A DNA stretch of 64,000 nucleotides from an uncultured Lachnospiraceae bacterium (GTDB taxonomy: Bacteria; Bacillota; Clostridia; Lachnospirales; Lachnospiraceae), in contig CAKRIL010000001.1 in the NCBI GenBank assembly GCA_934343915.1, positions 1-64,000 on the forward strand, read 5' to 3'. Each line of letters begins with the position of its first letter. Within the stretch, counting starts at the first letter, position 1. Shown in pieces: positions 18,930 to 29,011 of the stretch. The notes under the pieces are model-generated. The model searched no databases. It was not told the origin of the DNA and saw nothing but the letters and a program-made list of their open reading frames with translations. The translations under genes were made by a program, and so were the position numbers.

Positions 18930-19466
18930 ATGGATACAAAAAGAGAGAGAATAGCAGAATTTTCCGATTTCCTTAATCGGGAAGTGATGGATACGGTGGA
19001 GCAGAACATACCTTTTTCTACTCTTGGAAATCTGAGAAAAATGCTTGTTTTTCAGTCCACGGCTTCATGGATAATAGATGGTGTATTTGAACAGTTATTG
19101 AAGGAAATCCCGGATATTCAGCTTGTGATTCTCGGAAGAGACGACTGTAAATATATGCAGGATAAATTTGAGAACAGAGTGGAATGGATTGAGCATAATA
19201 AAAATTTTGATGATGGTGATATAGAAAATGTGAAGAGAATAGTGAATGAAGGTGGAATAGACGGGCTTTTGTTCTTCAATAATTTTGTAAATTGTGTTGA
19301 TTTTTCAAATGTTGAGCATGTTGCAATGTTTGTGGAGCAGCAGGTTCCTGTCTATAGCTATTCGTATGTTCAGAGAGAACTGAATAAGCACAATAATATA
19401 GCAAAGCATATCTATGGTGAGATACTTTATAAAGATTTATTAGAGTGGTATAAAACAATAAGATAG
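18930..19466 (+). CDS. Unrecognised 178-residue protein in the glycan cluster
   Basis: No family recognised. After a helical N-terminus (1-30), residues 36-140 alternate strand and helix: KMLVFQS, IQLVILGRDDC, VEWIEHN, IDGLLFFNN and HVAMFVEQ. This pattern looks like one Rossmann-type half of a GT-B enzyme and would suit a partner subunit or a split transferase. No signal peptide or membrane segment. It abuts the GT4 gene with no spacer, with GGGGAAG as ribosome site inside that gene's end. Confidence 0.7.
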   Translation: MDTKRERIAEFSDFLNREVMDTVEQNIPFSTLGNLRKMLVFQSTASWIIDGVFEQLLKEIPDIQLVILGRDDCKYMQDKFENRVEWIEHNKNFDDGDIENVKRIVNEGGIDGLLFFNNFVNCVDFSNVEHVAMFVEQQVPVYSYSYVQRELNKHNNIAKHIYGEILYKDLLEWYKTIR

Positions 19467-19488
19467 AAGAGAGGCGGAGTGAGCTTTT

Positions 19489-21720
19489 ATGAAAAAGTTA
19501 TTATATGTAGGTCACAATTATCATTTAAAAACCAAGTCAACCAAGTTCTTGATGGAAATGTTTGAGGAGAACTATGAAGTAAGCTATGTATCCTATGATC
19601 CCTACAAGAAGGAGTATGTGGGAATAGAGGAGGCACGCGAGCAGGAGTTCGATGTTCTGCTGGTATTTCAGATACAGTTAACAGAGGATTTCTTTACAAG
19701 AAATTTCAGATTTAAGCAGGGTGTATTTTTCCCTATGTATGATTCTGTCATTACGAATCCGGTCGACCCTTGGCATGAATACAGACACTTTAAGATAATT
19801 AATTTCAGCCGCACTCTGCACGAGATGTTGATAAAGAGAGGATATAAGTCATATTATGTTCAGTATTTTCCTGAGCCTGCCAAGATACATAATGAGGGTG
19901 ACAGCAATTCAATATTCTATTGGCAGAGAATGGAAAAGATTAATATCAATGTTGTAAATAAGTTGTTTGAGAATATAAAGATAGACCATATTCATCTTCA
20001 CAAGGCGTTAGATCCGATGCAGTCATTTATAAAGCCTGATGAAGAGACGGAAAAGAAGATTACTTACTCTGAGTGGTTTGATACGGCAGATGAGATGCGT
20101 AATATCATGCAGGAGTCGGCATTCTATATTGCTCCGAGACAGTATGAGGGAATAGGAATGAGCTTCCTTGAAGCGATGGCTATGGGCAGATGTGTTGTGG
20201 CTCCTGATTATCCTACAATGAATGAATATATCAAAGACGGTGAAAACGGTATTTTGTACAATCTTGAGGATGTAAAGCCGATTACAGTCGACGATGTGCG
20301 CAGGATTCAGAAGAACGCATATAATTATATTGCAAATGGGTATAATGAATGGAAGAACAAGAAGAAGGACATCCTCAAGTGGATTGAGGAGGAGGACGAG
20401 AAGCCTCTTGTAACAGTTGTAACCGTAGTAAGAAACGCAGTTAAAGACGGTAGACAGGAAATGTTTGAGCAGTGTATCGCATCCGTGAGAAGCCAGAGAT
20501 ACCCTAATGTTGAACACCTTGTTATGGATGGAGCTTCTACGGATGGAACAACGAATCTCCTTGACAAATATCAGGAATTAGGGTGGCTCAAGTATTACAG
20601 TGAACCGGATTCCGGCATGTATGAGGCTATGAATAAGGGAATAAAGAGGGCAAACGGTAAGTATATAGTCTTTTTGAATACGGATGATTATTTCCATAAT
20701 GCAGATGCTATCGGTGAGTCTGTATTTTCTCTTGAGAACAGTAATGCGGATTTTTCATTTGCATCCAATAGAATACTTAAAGAAAATGGTGTGTGTGATA
20801 CAATCAGGAGACCTGAGATAGGCAGCTTTGTTGCACAGATGCCGTTTTGCCATCAGACAATGTTCACGAGAAAGGATGCACTTGTTAAAGTTGGAATGTT
20901 TAATGAGGAGTATAAGAGCTCTGCCGATTATGACCTTGTTCTCAGAATGATTCTGGGAGGTTATAAGTATGTGGAGGTTGAAACAGACATTGTAACATAT
21001 CGAAATGGCGGTGTGTCAGAGAGCGTTGAGCAGCGTTCTAACGAGGAGAAGTTTGATATTTTCCAGAAATTATATGCACCTTACTATAATGTTTCAGAGA
21101 CATTTGCAAGAGAGCTTGCAGGAAGAATATGTCCGATAGAGTTTTGCGAGAATCTTATCAAGTCGGTTTCCACAGAGCTTGGAGATGCAATACATGCTGC
21201 GGTGGTAAGGACTGATGAGGAGAACGAAAAATGTTACTTCCCGTTAGAAAAGATGGAGACATTAGGCTATGAACTCAAGGACAGCACTGCAAGAAGCGGA
21301 CAGGTGGACAAGTATCTCAGTATAATAGAGAAAAAGGATGCAAGAATTGATAAGTTCGTAAAATATTTCGGACTGCTTGACAGATGGCTTTGGCTTAAGC
21401 TTCAGAATAAGAACATAAAGACTTATTTTGAGAAGGAAAATTACCATTCGATAGCTATATACGGTATCGGAGAGATAGGAAACAGATTGTTTGAGGAGCT
21501 TACAAGAACATCTGATATAGAAATTAAATACGCAATAGACAATGTAAGCGTTAAAGGACATTCAGTGCTTAAGGTATATGGTCCTGATGACGAGCTGCCT
21601 CAGGTAGATGTAATCGTCGTTACGGTGGACTATATTTTTGAACAGATTAAGGAAAAGCTTGCAGAGAAAAATGATTGTCCGATTATATCTATTGATAATG
21701 TTATATTTAATGTAGAGTAA
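19489..21720 (+). CDS. Bifunctional glycosyltransferase (GT4-like + GT2) with C-terminal Rossmann-like module
   Basis: A 743-residue three-part protein. Residues 1-290 are a GT-B fold with the donor-binding EGIGMSFLEAMAMG (about 219-232). Residues 305-540 are a GT2 domain with VVTVVRNA, MDGAST, the NTDD metal motif near 396 and SADYDL. Residues 640-743 are the recurring module (IAIYGIGEIGNRLF, YAIDN, VIVVTV). Two transferases in one chain suggest that two successive sugars are added processively. GGAG site before ATG. Confidence 0.85.
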   Translation: MKKLLYVGHNYHLKTKSTKFLMEMFEENYEVSYVSYDPYKKEYVGIEEAREQEFDVLLVFQIQLTEDFFTRNFRFKQGVFFPMYDSVITNPVDPWHEYRHFKIINFSRTLHEMLIKRGYKSYYVQYFPEPAKIHNEGDSNSIFYWQRMEKININVVNKLFENIKIDHIHLHKALDPMQSFIKPDEETEKKITYSEWFDTADEMRNIMQESAFYIAPRQYEGIGMSFLEAMAMGRCVVAPDYPTMNEYIKDGENGILYNLEDVKPITVDDVRRIQKNAYNYIANGYNEWKNKKKDILKWIEEEDEKPLVTVVTVVRNAVKDGRQEMFEQCIASVRSQRYPNVEHLVMDGASTDGTTNLLDKYQELGWLKYYSEPDSGMYEAMNKGIKRANGKYIVFLNTDDYFHNADAIGESVFSLENSNADFSFASNRILKENGVCDTIRRPEIGSFVAQMPFCHQTMFTRKDALVKVGMFNEEYKSSADYDLVLRMILGGYKYVEVETDIVTYRNGGVSESVEQRSNEEKFDIFQKLYAPYYNVSETFARELAGRICPIEFCENLIKSVSTELGDAIHAAVVRTDEENEKCYFPLEKMETLGYELKDSTARSGQVDKYLSIIEKKDARIDKFVKYFGLLDRWLWLKLQNKNIKTYFEKENYHSIAIYGIGEIGNRLFEELTRTSDIEIKYAIDNVSVKGHSVLKVYGPDDELPQVDVIVVTVDYIFEQIKEKLAEKNDCPIISIDNVIFNVE

Positions 21721-21730
21721 AGGTGAAACG

Positions 21731-24430
21731 ATGAACTCAAAAGTAACAGTTGTATTGGTTAATTATAATGACAGTCAGTATATGGAAGAATTTTTTGACA
21801 GTGTGCATCGTCAGACATACGAAAACATAGATGTGGTGCTTGTTGATAACGCATCAGTGGATAGCTCGTTGACGTGGATAAAGGACAATGAACCTAAGAT
21901 AAAAGTTATTGCACTCAATGAAAATGTGGGTTTTGGCGAGGGCTGCAATATAGGGGCAAAATGGGCCTTGGACAACGGTACTGAGTATGTGTTGTTTCTT
22001 AATATTGACACTGTTCTTGAGCCTAATCTGGTAAGTGAGCTGGTGAAGGCTGCAGATAACAATACTGTTACGACGGCATTGACTTACTGCGGTGTCCGTG
22101 ATGCACATGAAGTGTGGTATTCAGGCGGAAAAATCGATTACACGACAGCCAACACATTTCAAAAGCTGTATAAGCCGGACGAAACAGAGGAGAGAATGGT
22201 GGAGTTCATATCAGGCTGCTGTATGCTGATACACAGGAATATATTTGAGACCGTAGGATATTTCAAAAAAGAGTATTATCTCTATTATGAGGATACGGAT
22301 TTTTGTGTCCGTTTAAGAAAATCCAATGTTAACATGAAGTATATTTCAACGACGAGCCTGTGGCATAAGGTAGGCGGTAGCAGCCTCGGTGAGAGTGAGA
22401 CGAGCTGCAGCACCCAGTACTACGTTACCAGAAATCGATTGCTTTTTGCTGATAGACAGGGAGATTTCTTTAAACAGGGAAATCTGGGCGTCATGAAAAG
22501 TATTCTTGAGGAGAGAGCTTTCTTTGACGGAAAACAAAATGAGAAATATCAATTATATGTGCAGACCGCCTTTAAAGATTATCTCAAGGGGTATTTCGGT
22601 GAAGGATATTACGGAAAACGACTGATTAAGGAACATTTTTATCTTCCTGAGGATTTTTATGAGATGGAAGAGGATGGATTAAATGATTGGTTCTGGTCGA
22701 AGAGTCCGAAAGCAAGGATTATATTGGCTAATGCCAGAAAGAAAGATGTTGTTTACAGAGTATTGTTTGAGGTTTCGGGAGCGGATATTTCAAAAAAGAA
22801 TCGTATAGATATTGATTTGCCGGGAATAGGCAGAAAAACATACACGGTTCCGGGGCATATTGAATTTAGCATGATGGTTAAGGCTGAGGAGTACGGTGCA
22901 ATTTATTTTAACTACCATGGAATGCCGGTAGCGGATGTAAAACAGGGCAATGAGAGAGACCTATATTTTCAGATAGTGAACTTTAAGGTGGAAGAAAAAG
23001 AGTGCACATACTATTTGGATTCTCAGTTCCTGGATGAGGAGGGAACGGATGAAAAATTCAACTGGTGCACTAAGAAGGAGTCCGCTCTGTATATATTTAA
23101 TAATGATAAGAGGGATAAAACGGTTGAATTAAATATGCAGGCTGAGAGCGTTGATAACTGCGTTCACGATTTAATAATAAGTGATGAAAACGGAAGAGTA
23201 TTCAATTCTAAAATGCCGGGAAGCATAAAGCTGCCTATTGAATTGAAGGCAAATACAACGAGCAGGCTTTCGCTTAAAGCAGATGCACCTGTGATTAATG
23301 AGGGCGGCAGGAAACTGAGTTTTATGCTGAAAAATATAAGCTTGGCAGAGAGTGAGCGGGAAATATATTTTGGTGGTAATTTCTATCATGAGGAAACAGA
23401 TGGATACAGCACATGGCATTGGTGCTCAGCAGACAATGAAAGAATATATATTTCAAACAATACTGATACAATGGGTATATACAAGCTTACATTTGTGGTG
23501 GGTTCGTATACCGAAAAATCGCAGAAGGTGGTTGTCAGAGTCGACGGAAGAATAGCATGGAAGGGTAAGACGGATGAGAGATGCGGTGTTCTGCTAGAGT
23601 TATGTCCTAAGACGGTATCGGTGGTGAGTGTTGAGGTCGATATACCTATATTGACCGAGGGTGACAGAAGCATCTGTTTCAGGTTGGACAATGCGAATCT
23701 TGAAGCCGTGTCGGAGGACTGTGTATTCGATGAGAGCTTTTATGGGGCTGAGACGGATAACGAAAGCTGTTGGAGATGGTCAGAAAATAAGACAAGCCGA
23801 ATTAAACTGATTAACCGTAAGCATATAATAAAAACCATCAATGTAAGACTCATGTGTATGCCTTTTAACGGTAAGTATATGGGGCATAAATACGAAATAT
23901 TGCTTAATAAGGTGATGTGTTACAGCGGAAATATAGGAGACACGGACAGCTTTTGGGTGGAATTGCCTCCGGACAGTGTTTCTGAGCTTGAGATAAGAAG
24001 TAACTGCATGCCTGAAATTGACGGCGACAGACAGCTGGCTTATTGTATTTACAATCTGCATTTACAAGAGCAGACAGAGGGCTTTGGCTTTGATGATAGT
24101 CTGTATGGTGAAGAGAGCAATGGAACGGAGCACTGGAGATGGTCTAAGGAAAGTCGTGTCGGATTCAGTGTTAAGAAGAGTGGATGCAGAAAATACGGAG
24201 TTACGTTTGCAGTAAACACGGAGGTGCAGCCTCAGGATAAGTCGGTTGAAGTATGCGTGGATAATGAGAAGGTTTTACATCATAAGCTGAATGATGAGAT
24301 TTATGTAGAGCTGAGTAATGAATACCGCGACGTACACAGAATAGAGATCAGAACCAAAGTAGAACCGTTCAGTGTTGAAGGAGACGACAGAAGCTTTACC
24401 TTCAGACTGACGGACTATAAAATATCATAG
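21731..24430 (+). CDS. Family 2 glycosyltransferase with five C-terminal beta-sandwich repeats
   Basis: Residues 1-270 are a rhamnosyltransferase-like GT2 (VVLVNYND, VDNAS, NVGFGEGCN, NIDT, YLYYEDTDFC). From about residue 300 to 899 there are five tandem modules of about 120 residues. Each opens with W-x-W-[SC] or a variant (key Trp at 322, 445, 564, 683 and 804) after an F-[YL]-x-x-E-x-D/N stretch, and several close with D-R-x-[LIF]-x-F-x-[LI]. The even spacing (119-123 residues) shows internal duplication. Predicted all-beta and soluble; likely sugar-binding (inference). The same module is in four other genes of the cluster. AGGTGA site before ATG. Confidence 0.82.
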   Translation: MNSKVTVVLVNYNDSQYMEEFFDSVHRQTYENIDVVLVDNASVDSSLTWIKDNEPKIKVIALNENVGFGEGCNIGAKWALDNGTEYVLFLNIDTVLEPNLVSELVKAADNNTVTTALTYCGVRDAHEVWYSGGKIDYTTANTFQKLYKPDETEERMVEFISGCCMLIHRNIFETVGYFKKEYYLYYEDTDFCVRLRKSNVNMKYISTTSLWHKVGGSSLGESETSCSTQYYVTRNRLLFADRQGDFFKQGNLGVMKSILEERAFFDGKQNEKYQLYVQTAFKDYLKGYFGEGYYGKRLIKEHFYLPEDFYEMEEDGLNDWFWSKSPKARIILANARKKDVVYRVLFEVSGADISKKNRIDIDLPGIGRKTYTVPGHIEFSMMVKAEEYGAIYFNYHGMPVADVKQGNERDLYFQIVNFKVEEKECTYYLDSQFLDEEGTDEKFNWCTKKESALYIFNNDKRDKTVELNMQAESVDNCVHDLIISDENGRVFNSKMPGSIKLPIELKANTTSRLSLKADAPVINEGGRKLSFMLKNISLAESEREIYFGGNFYHEETDGYSTWHWCSADNERIYISNNTDTMGIYKLTFVVGSYTEKSQKVVVRVDGRIAWKGKTDERCGVLLELCPKTVSVVSVEVDIPILTEGDRSICFRLDNANLEAVSEDCVFDESFYGAETDNESCWRWSENKTSRIKLINRKHIIKTINVRLMCMPFNGKYMGHKYEILLNKVMCYSGNIGDTDSFWVELPPDSVSELEIRSNCMPEIDGDRQLAYCIYNLHLQEQTEGFGFDDSLYGEESNGTEHWRWSKESRVGFSVKKSGCRKYGVTFAVNTEVQPQDKSVEVCVDNEKVLHHKLNDEIYVELSNEYRDVHRIEIRTKVEPFSVEGDDRSFTFRLTDYKIS

Positions 24431-24448
24431 GAAGGAAATTGGCAGATT

Positions 24449-26137
24449 ATGAAATATGAGGTAAACAGTGCAGAGAAATTATTAGAGCTTGCGAGCCGGT
24501 ATGATAATATAAGCTTTGATATATTTGATACCCTTATTATGCGTAAAACGCTGTTTCCGGAAGATGTATTTCAGATTGTTGAGAGAAAAGTATGTGGCAA
24601 ATCGGAAGGATTTGCCATATCTCGTCGAAGGGCAATTCTTGAAAATGACACTCCCAATCCTAATATATATGAGATATACAGAAAATATGCCGAGCTTACA
24701 GGCATATCTGATGAGTTAAAGAATGAATTTCTGAAGCTGGAGCTCGATACGGAAAAAGCCGTGCTGATTAAGCGTGAGAATATGTGCAGTATATTGCATG
24801 AGCTCAAAAAGAAGGGGAAAAGAGTCTGTCTTATAACCGATATGTATCTTCCTCAGAGCTTTATAGAGAGTGTTCTGAATGGTCTTGGAATAACGGAATA
24901 TGATGATATTTTGGTTTCCTGTGAATATAGAACACTAAAATGCGAAGAGTTGTTTGTGAGATATAAAGAAAAATATTCAGAGGGTACATATCTGCATATT
25001 GGTGATAACGCATATTCGGATATAGAGTGTGCCGAGAAGAATGGAATGGACTGTGTGCATATTGACAGTGCAGTGTCTGAGCTCAGAAAGTCGGAGTACG
25101 CCGTTTTGGAGAAGGATGCAGAAGGGATAACAGAGCGGACAATACTGGGAATGTTTATCGCTAAGCTCTATAACAGTCCGTTTGGAGCGTTAGAAATATA
25201 TAATATAGACAGTTTGTCGGAGCTGTTCGTGGCACCGATTGTATTTGGAATGCTGAGCAGGCTTTTTGATGTGCAGAGAACAGAGAAATTTGACAAGGTA
25301 TTGTTTGCTGCAAGAGACGGATTCCTTTTCAAAGAATTGTATGAGCTTTGTGGCGGAGAAAACGGAATGTATTTTTATACATCAAGAAAGGCTGTCACAA
25401 TAACCGATATAGATACCGAGCACAAGATGTTATGGTTAGCAAATCTGGGATTTGCATACAGGGATGAGGATATTTTGTCAAAGGTATTTCTGCTCAATGA
25501 AAATAATGAGTATGATAGTAATATATCATTAAATGACAATCTCATGAGATATAAAAATGAAATCATGGATATGTCCAAAAAAATGAAGAGTTATTATAAG
25601 AAGTACATAGAAGATAACGAAATAAAAGACGGAAGGTATCTGTTCGTCGATTTAGTGTCATCGGGTACATGCCAGCTATATCTGGGAAAGATGCTGGAAG
25701 GGGAATTAAAAGGCTTTTATCTGTGTAAGCTTGATACGATTGAGGAGGACAAGAATAAATTAAATTGTTATTCGGTATTCCCTAAGTGTGAGATTGGAGA
25801 TACGAGGTACGCATTTTACCGGGAGTACTTCCTGTTGGAGTGTATATTGACTTCGCCGGAGCCGTCAGTTGATTATATTGATGAAGCGGGTGCTCCCGTG
25901 TTTTTGCCGGAGACAAGAAATGACAGTGAGCTTGCGGATATTGAAAGGCTTCATGAAAATATCAAGGCTTATGTTGGCGAGTTGGATTATCTGTGCGGAC
26001 ATACAGATAACGTGAATGTGATGTTTATTGATAAATTGTTTGAAATATATATCGGAAAAGAAAATAAATGTGATATTAATGTAAGGCTTAAAGACGATTG
26101 GATGAACAGGGATGTGAGCATTGACAGGCTCAATTAG
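24449..26137 (+). CDS. HAD-superfamily hydrolase with large C-terminal domain
   Basis: Residues 18-225 are a HAD fold: SFDIFDTL (nucleophile and acid Asp), LITDMY as the Ser/Thr motif, KCEELF near the Lys, and HIGDNAYSDI as the acidic loop. Residues 235-562 have no recognised fold; they belong to the large HAD proteins (COG5610-like) that are common in capsule loci. Likely a phosphatase on a sugar or lipid phosphate, but the substrate is unknown. It sits between the beta-sandwich GT2 and the four-domain protein; AAGGA lies 12 bases before the start. Confidence 0.78.
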   Translation: MKYEVNSAEKLLELASRYDNISFDIFDTLIMRKTLFPEDVFQIVERKVCGKSEGFAISRRRAILENDTPNPNIYEIYRKYAELTGISDELKNEFLKLELDTEKAVLIKRENMCSILHELKKKGKRVCLITDMYLPQSFIESVLNGLGITEYDDILVSCEYRTLKCEELFVRYKEKYSEGTYLHIGDNAYSDIECAEKNGMDCVHIDSAVSELRKSEYAVLEKDAEGITERTILGMFIAKLYNSPFGALEIYNIDSLSELFVAPIVFGMLSRLFDVQRTEKFDKVLFAARDGFLFKELYELCGGENGMYFYTSRKAVTITDIDTEHKMLWLANLGFAYRDEDILSKVFLLNENNEYDSNISLNDNLMRYKNEIMDMSKKMKSYYKKYIEDNEIKDGRYLFVDLVSSGTCQLYLGKMLEGELKGFYLCKLDTIEEDKNKLNCYSVFPKCEIGDTRYAFYREYFLLECILTSPEPSVDYIDEAGAPVFLPETRNDSELADIERLHENIKAYVGELDYLCGHTDNVNVMFIDKLFEIYIGKENKCDINVRLKDDWMNRDVSIDRLN

Positions 26138-26148
26138 GCAGGTGAGTT

Positions 26149-29010
26149 ATGGCTGAAAATTGTAATAATTGTGTGGATGTTGATATAAAAAGATATATAG
26201 ATGAAGAAAAGAATATTGAAGATGTGCTGCATGATGACGGCAGATGGGAGGTATTTTATAACTTCGCACCCATAAGAGAAGGACTGCTCAACTGGTATGA
26301 TTTTGATGAAAATGCAGTACTTCTTGAGCTTGGATGTGAATACGGTGCATTAACCTCGCTATATTGCAGAAAATGCAGGCAGGTCATCGCTGTCGACCGT
26401 AAAGAAGCTTGTGCTGAATATACGCGAAAAAGAAACATACGGTTTGACAATCTCAGTACGGCCTGTATGGATATTGATGATATTGAAAAGTTTGGGTTTG
26501 AACGGCAGTTTGATTACATTGTTGTGATGCCGGCTTATTACGGCGGCAGGCTGTGTGATGTTTTAGACAGTGTGAAGCAGTATTTGAAGAAATCGGGAAG
26601 CCTGTTTATTATTGCCGATAATCTGCTTGGGGTAAATACGCTTTCAGGTAAGACATACGGTGGAGAACCGTTTGCGGAGGGTAGTGATACGGGTAAGGTG
26701 TCGAAGGAGGTGCTTGGTGCATTACTTAAAAAGCAGGGATATACCAGTATAGAATGGTTCTACCCGATGCCGGATTACGTTGTACCTCAGGAAATATATA
26801 CTGATAAGAGCATACCGGACAGTCTGCACACGGACAGAATTATTGAATGCTATCCATATAAAGAAACGATGATAGCCGAACCTGACAAATATATGAGGGA
26901 GGCCATTGAAAATAAGATTTTTCCTCAGTTAGCCAATTCATTTCTTGTAGAATGCAAAATGGAGGGAATAACGTGTGGTGTGACGTATGCTGCATTGTCG
27001 ACCGACAGAGAGAGGAAATCGGCTTATGCTACCAAAATATACGGTGATAAGATTGTGACAAAGGAGCCGCTATATGATGAGGGACAAAGCGGACTTGATA
27101 TGCTGTATGACAATGCTGTAAAGCTTGAGCGAAGAGGAATACCTGTCATAAAGCATGAACTAAGTGACGGTAAGATCACAATGCCGTTTATAAAAGACGG
27201 AACGATGATGCAGTTCATGTTAAAGCACAGTGACAGACAGGAGGTTATCGACGGGCTTATCGAGGACGTGTACAGATGTATCATTGATTCATCGGATGCG
27301 GCAGATGCACGGACCAATGCCATGTTGTATTACGATTCGGATGCAGACTGGGGAGTAATATTGAGTGAAGCATACCTCGACATGATACCGTTTAACTGTT
27401 TTTATGACGGGAATGAGATGGCATTTTTTGACCAGGAATTTTGTGTCAAAAATTATCCTGCAAAATATGTCGTGTTCAGAATGCTGCGTTATGTTGATTT
27501 GACAATGAAAAATGCAGGGTTGGAATTTGAACTGGAAAAATTTAAGGCACGGTATGGTCTCAAAAAAATATGGAACTATTGTCTGTCGGAGGAGGACAAG
27601 TTCATATTCAAGAACCGAAATCATAAGATGCTTGACCATTTTTACGGCTGGATTTCTCTTTCGGATGAGGACATACATAAAAATATACTCAGATTACAGA
27701 GGAAAGCTATAGATGAATCGGGGCAGCAGGGGAAGGCAGATTCGGAAAATACGTCTGTCGAAGGAGCTGTAATAAAATTCCCGAATATGTTCTATACACA
27801 TGAAGAGGACGGCTGTGGTTATTGGCGATGGTGTAATGCAGGTCAGTCCGAGCTCGTGATTGAAAATAAAAATGATAAAACAATCAGGACGGAATTTGAG
27901 TTTGAAATTGTGTTTCCGAATGAAAAAGAGCGAAGGACGATAGCGATATATGTAAATGACAGTTATTGGGCAGAGATAATGGCACCCGCAAGAATCTGCA
28001 TTCCGCTTGAAATAGGCGGAATGTCGGATGTGAGAATAAGGCTGTGCGGAAATTTGAAGGAATATCACTTTGACGGGGATGCACGAACCTTTTTCTATCA
28101 GATTAGAAATTATAGTCTGAGAACTGAGCCGGAATACGTTGATGATACGATAAAAAAAGTGAGAAGCATTCAGCTAAGGCTTTTGAAAGCGGTGGACACC
28201 GTATGCAGCAAACATGGTTTGCAATATTTTGCAATATATGGTACTCTGTTGGGGACAATCAGAAATGCGGGATATATACCGTGGGATGATGACATAGATA
28301 TTGCGATGCCGAGATGTGACTATGAACGATTTCTGCACATTGTTCAGACGGAAAAGGAAATTGATCCTTCAATATTTTTACAGAATATGTATACTGATAA
28401 TGATATTTTTTTTGGAGGATATTCCAAGCTCAGATACAGTGAAAGCACAGGAATACTCAAAAGAGACTATAAGCATAGATGCAACCATGGCGTATGGATT
28501 GATATATTTCCGCTGGATAATCGTATTGCTGACAGTCGGAAGTGGAGTCATCAGTACAGAAGGATAAGATATATTCAGAAATTGATGTATTATAAGGTAT
28601 ATAAGAAGGACAGACAGTATGCGGATGATTTTCATTTATCATTCTTTGACAAGACGGTATCAAAGGTATGCAGATGGAATACGCTGTGTGACAGTCTGGA
28701 TAAAGCACTCAGAAAATACAATGATTCTGAATGTGCAGAGGTATCAATTAGTGCCAGAATGATTTCGGAAAGCCGTATGGTCAGTATGAACACTCGTTGC
28801 TTTGAGGACTACGAGCTGAGAAGGTTCGAGAATGTCGGGATACGAATTCCGGTGCTGTATAGGGAATGTCTCGATAAGTTCTACGGATATAATTATATGC
28901 TGTATCCGGATGATTCATTGCGTAAGCCTCATACAGATGTCTATTACAATACTGATGCACCGTATCGTGAAGAATGTGCAAGGTATAAAAATGCAGATTG
29001 GGAGAAGTAG
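26149..29010 (+). CDS. Four-domain methyltransferase / kinase-like / beta-sandwich / LicD protein
   Basis: A 953-residue fusion. Residues 45-190 are a SAM methyltransferase (LLELGCEYG near 57-65, VIAVDR). Residues 265-500 look like an aminoglycoside- or choline-kinase fold, with DMIPFN (411-416) like the catalytic loop and FFDQEF (426-431) like the metal-binding loop. Residues 545-665 are one copy of the beta-sandwich (W559, W561; DGDARTFFYQIRNYSL end). Residues 670-953 are LicD (IPWDDDIDIAMP near 710, GVWIDIFPLD). A methyltransferase joined to a kinase matches the plan of WbdD, which caps E. coli O9a chains; with an ABC exporter immediately downstream, a chain-terminating role is likely but inferred. 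AGGTGAG site before ATG. Confidence 0.8.
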   Translation: MAENCNNCVDVDIKRYIDEEKNIEDVLHDDGRWEVFYNFAPIREGLLNWYDFDENAVLLELGCEYGALTSLYCRKCRQVIAVDRKEACAEYTRKRNIRFDNLSTACMDIDDIEKFGFERQFDYIVVMPAYYGGRLCDVLDSVKQYLKKSGSLFIIADNLLGVNTLSGKTYGGEPFAEGSDTGKVSKEVLGALLKKQGYTSIEWFYPMPDYVVPQEIYTDKSIPDSLHTDRIIECYPYKETMIAEPDKYMREAIENKIFPQLANSFLVECKMEGITCGVTYAALSTDRERKSAYATKIYGDKIVTKEPLYDEGQSGLDMLYDNAVKLERRGIPVIKHELSDGKITMPFIKDGTMMQFMLKHSDRQEVIDGLIEDVYRCIIDSSDAADARTNAMLYYDSDADWGVILSEAYLDMIPFNCFYDGNEMAFFDQEFCVKNYPAKYVVFRMLRYVDLTMKNAGLEFELEKFKARYGLKKIWNYCLSEEDKFIFKNRNHKMLDHFYGWISLSDEDIHKNILRLQRKAIDESGQQGKADSENTSVEGAVIKFPNMFYTHEEDGCGYWRWCNAGQSELVIENKNDKTIRTEFEFEIVFPNEKERRTIAIYVNDSYWAEIMAPARICIPLEIGGMSDVRIRLCGNLKEYHFDGDARTFFYQIRNYSLRTEPEYVDDTIKKVRSIQLRLLKAVDTVCSKHGLQYFAIYGTLLGTIRNAGYIPWDDDIDIAMPRCDYERFLHIVQTEKEIDPSIFLQNMYTDNDIFFGGYSKLRYSESTGILKRDYKHRCNHGVWIDIFPLDNRIADSRKWSHQYRRIRYIQKLMYYKVYKKDRQYADDFHLSFFDKTVSKVCRWNTLCDSLDKALRKYNDSECAEVSISARMISESRMVSMNTRCFEDYELRRFENVGIRIPVLYRECLDKFYGYNYMLYPDDSLRKPHTDVYYNTDAPYREECARYKNADWEK

Positions 29011-29011
29011 A

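Noticed and set aside
28832..29011. A longer start for the ABC permease
   Set aside because: This part overlaps the LicD coding region in another frame; ATG 29012 has a good ribosome site and gives the family's normal N-terminus.
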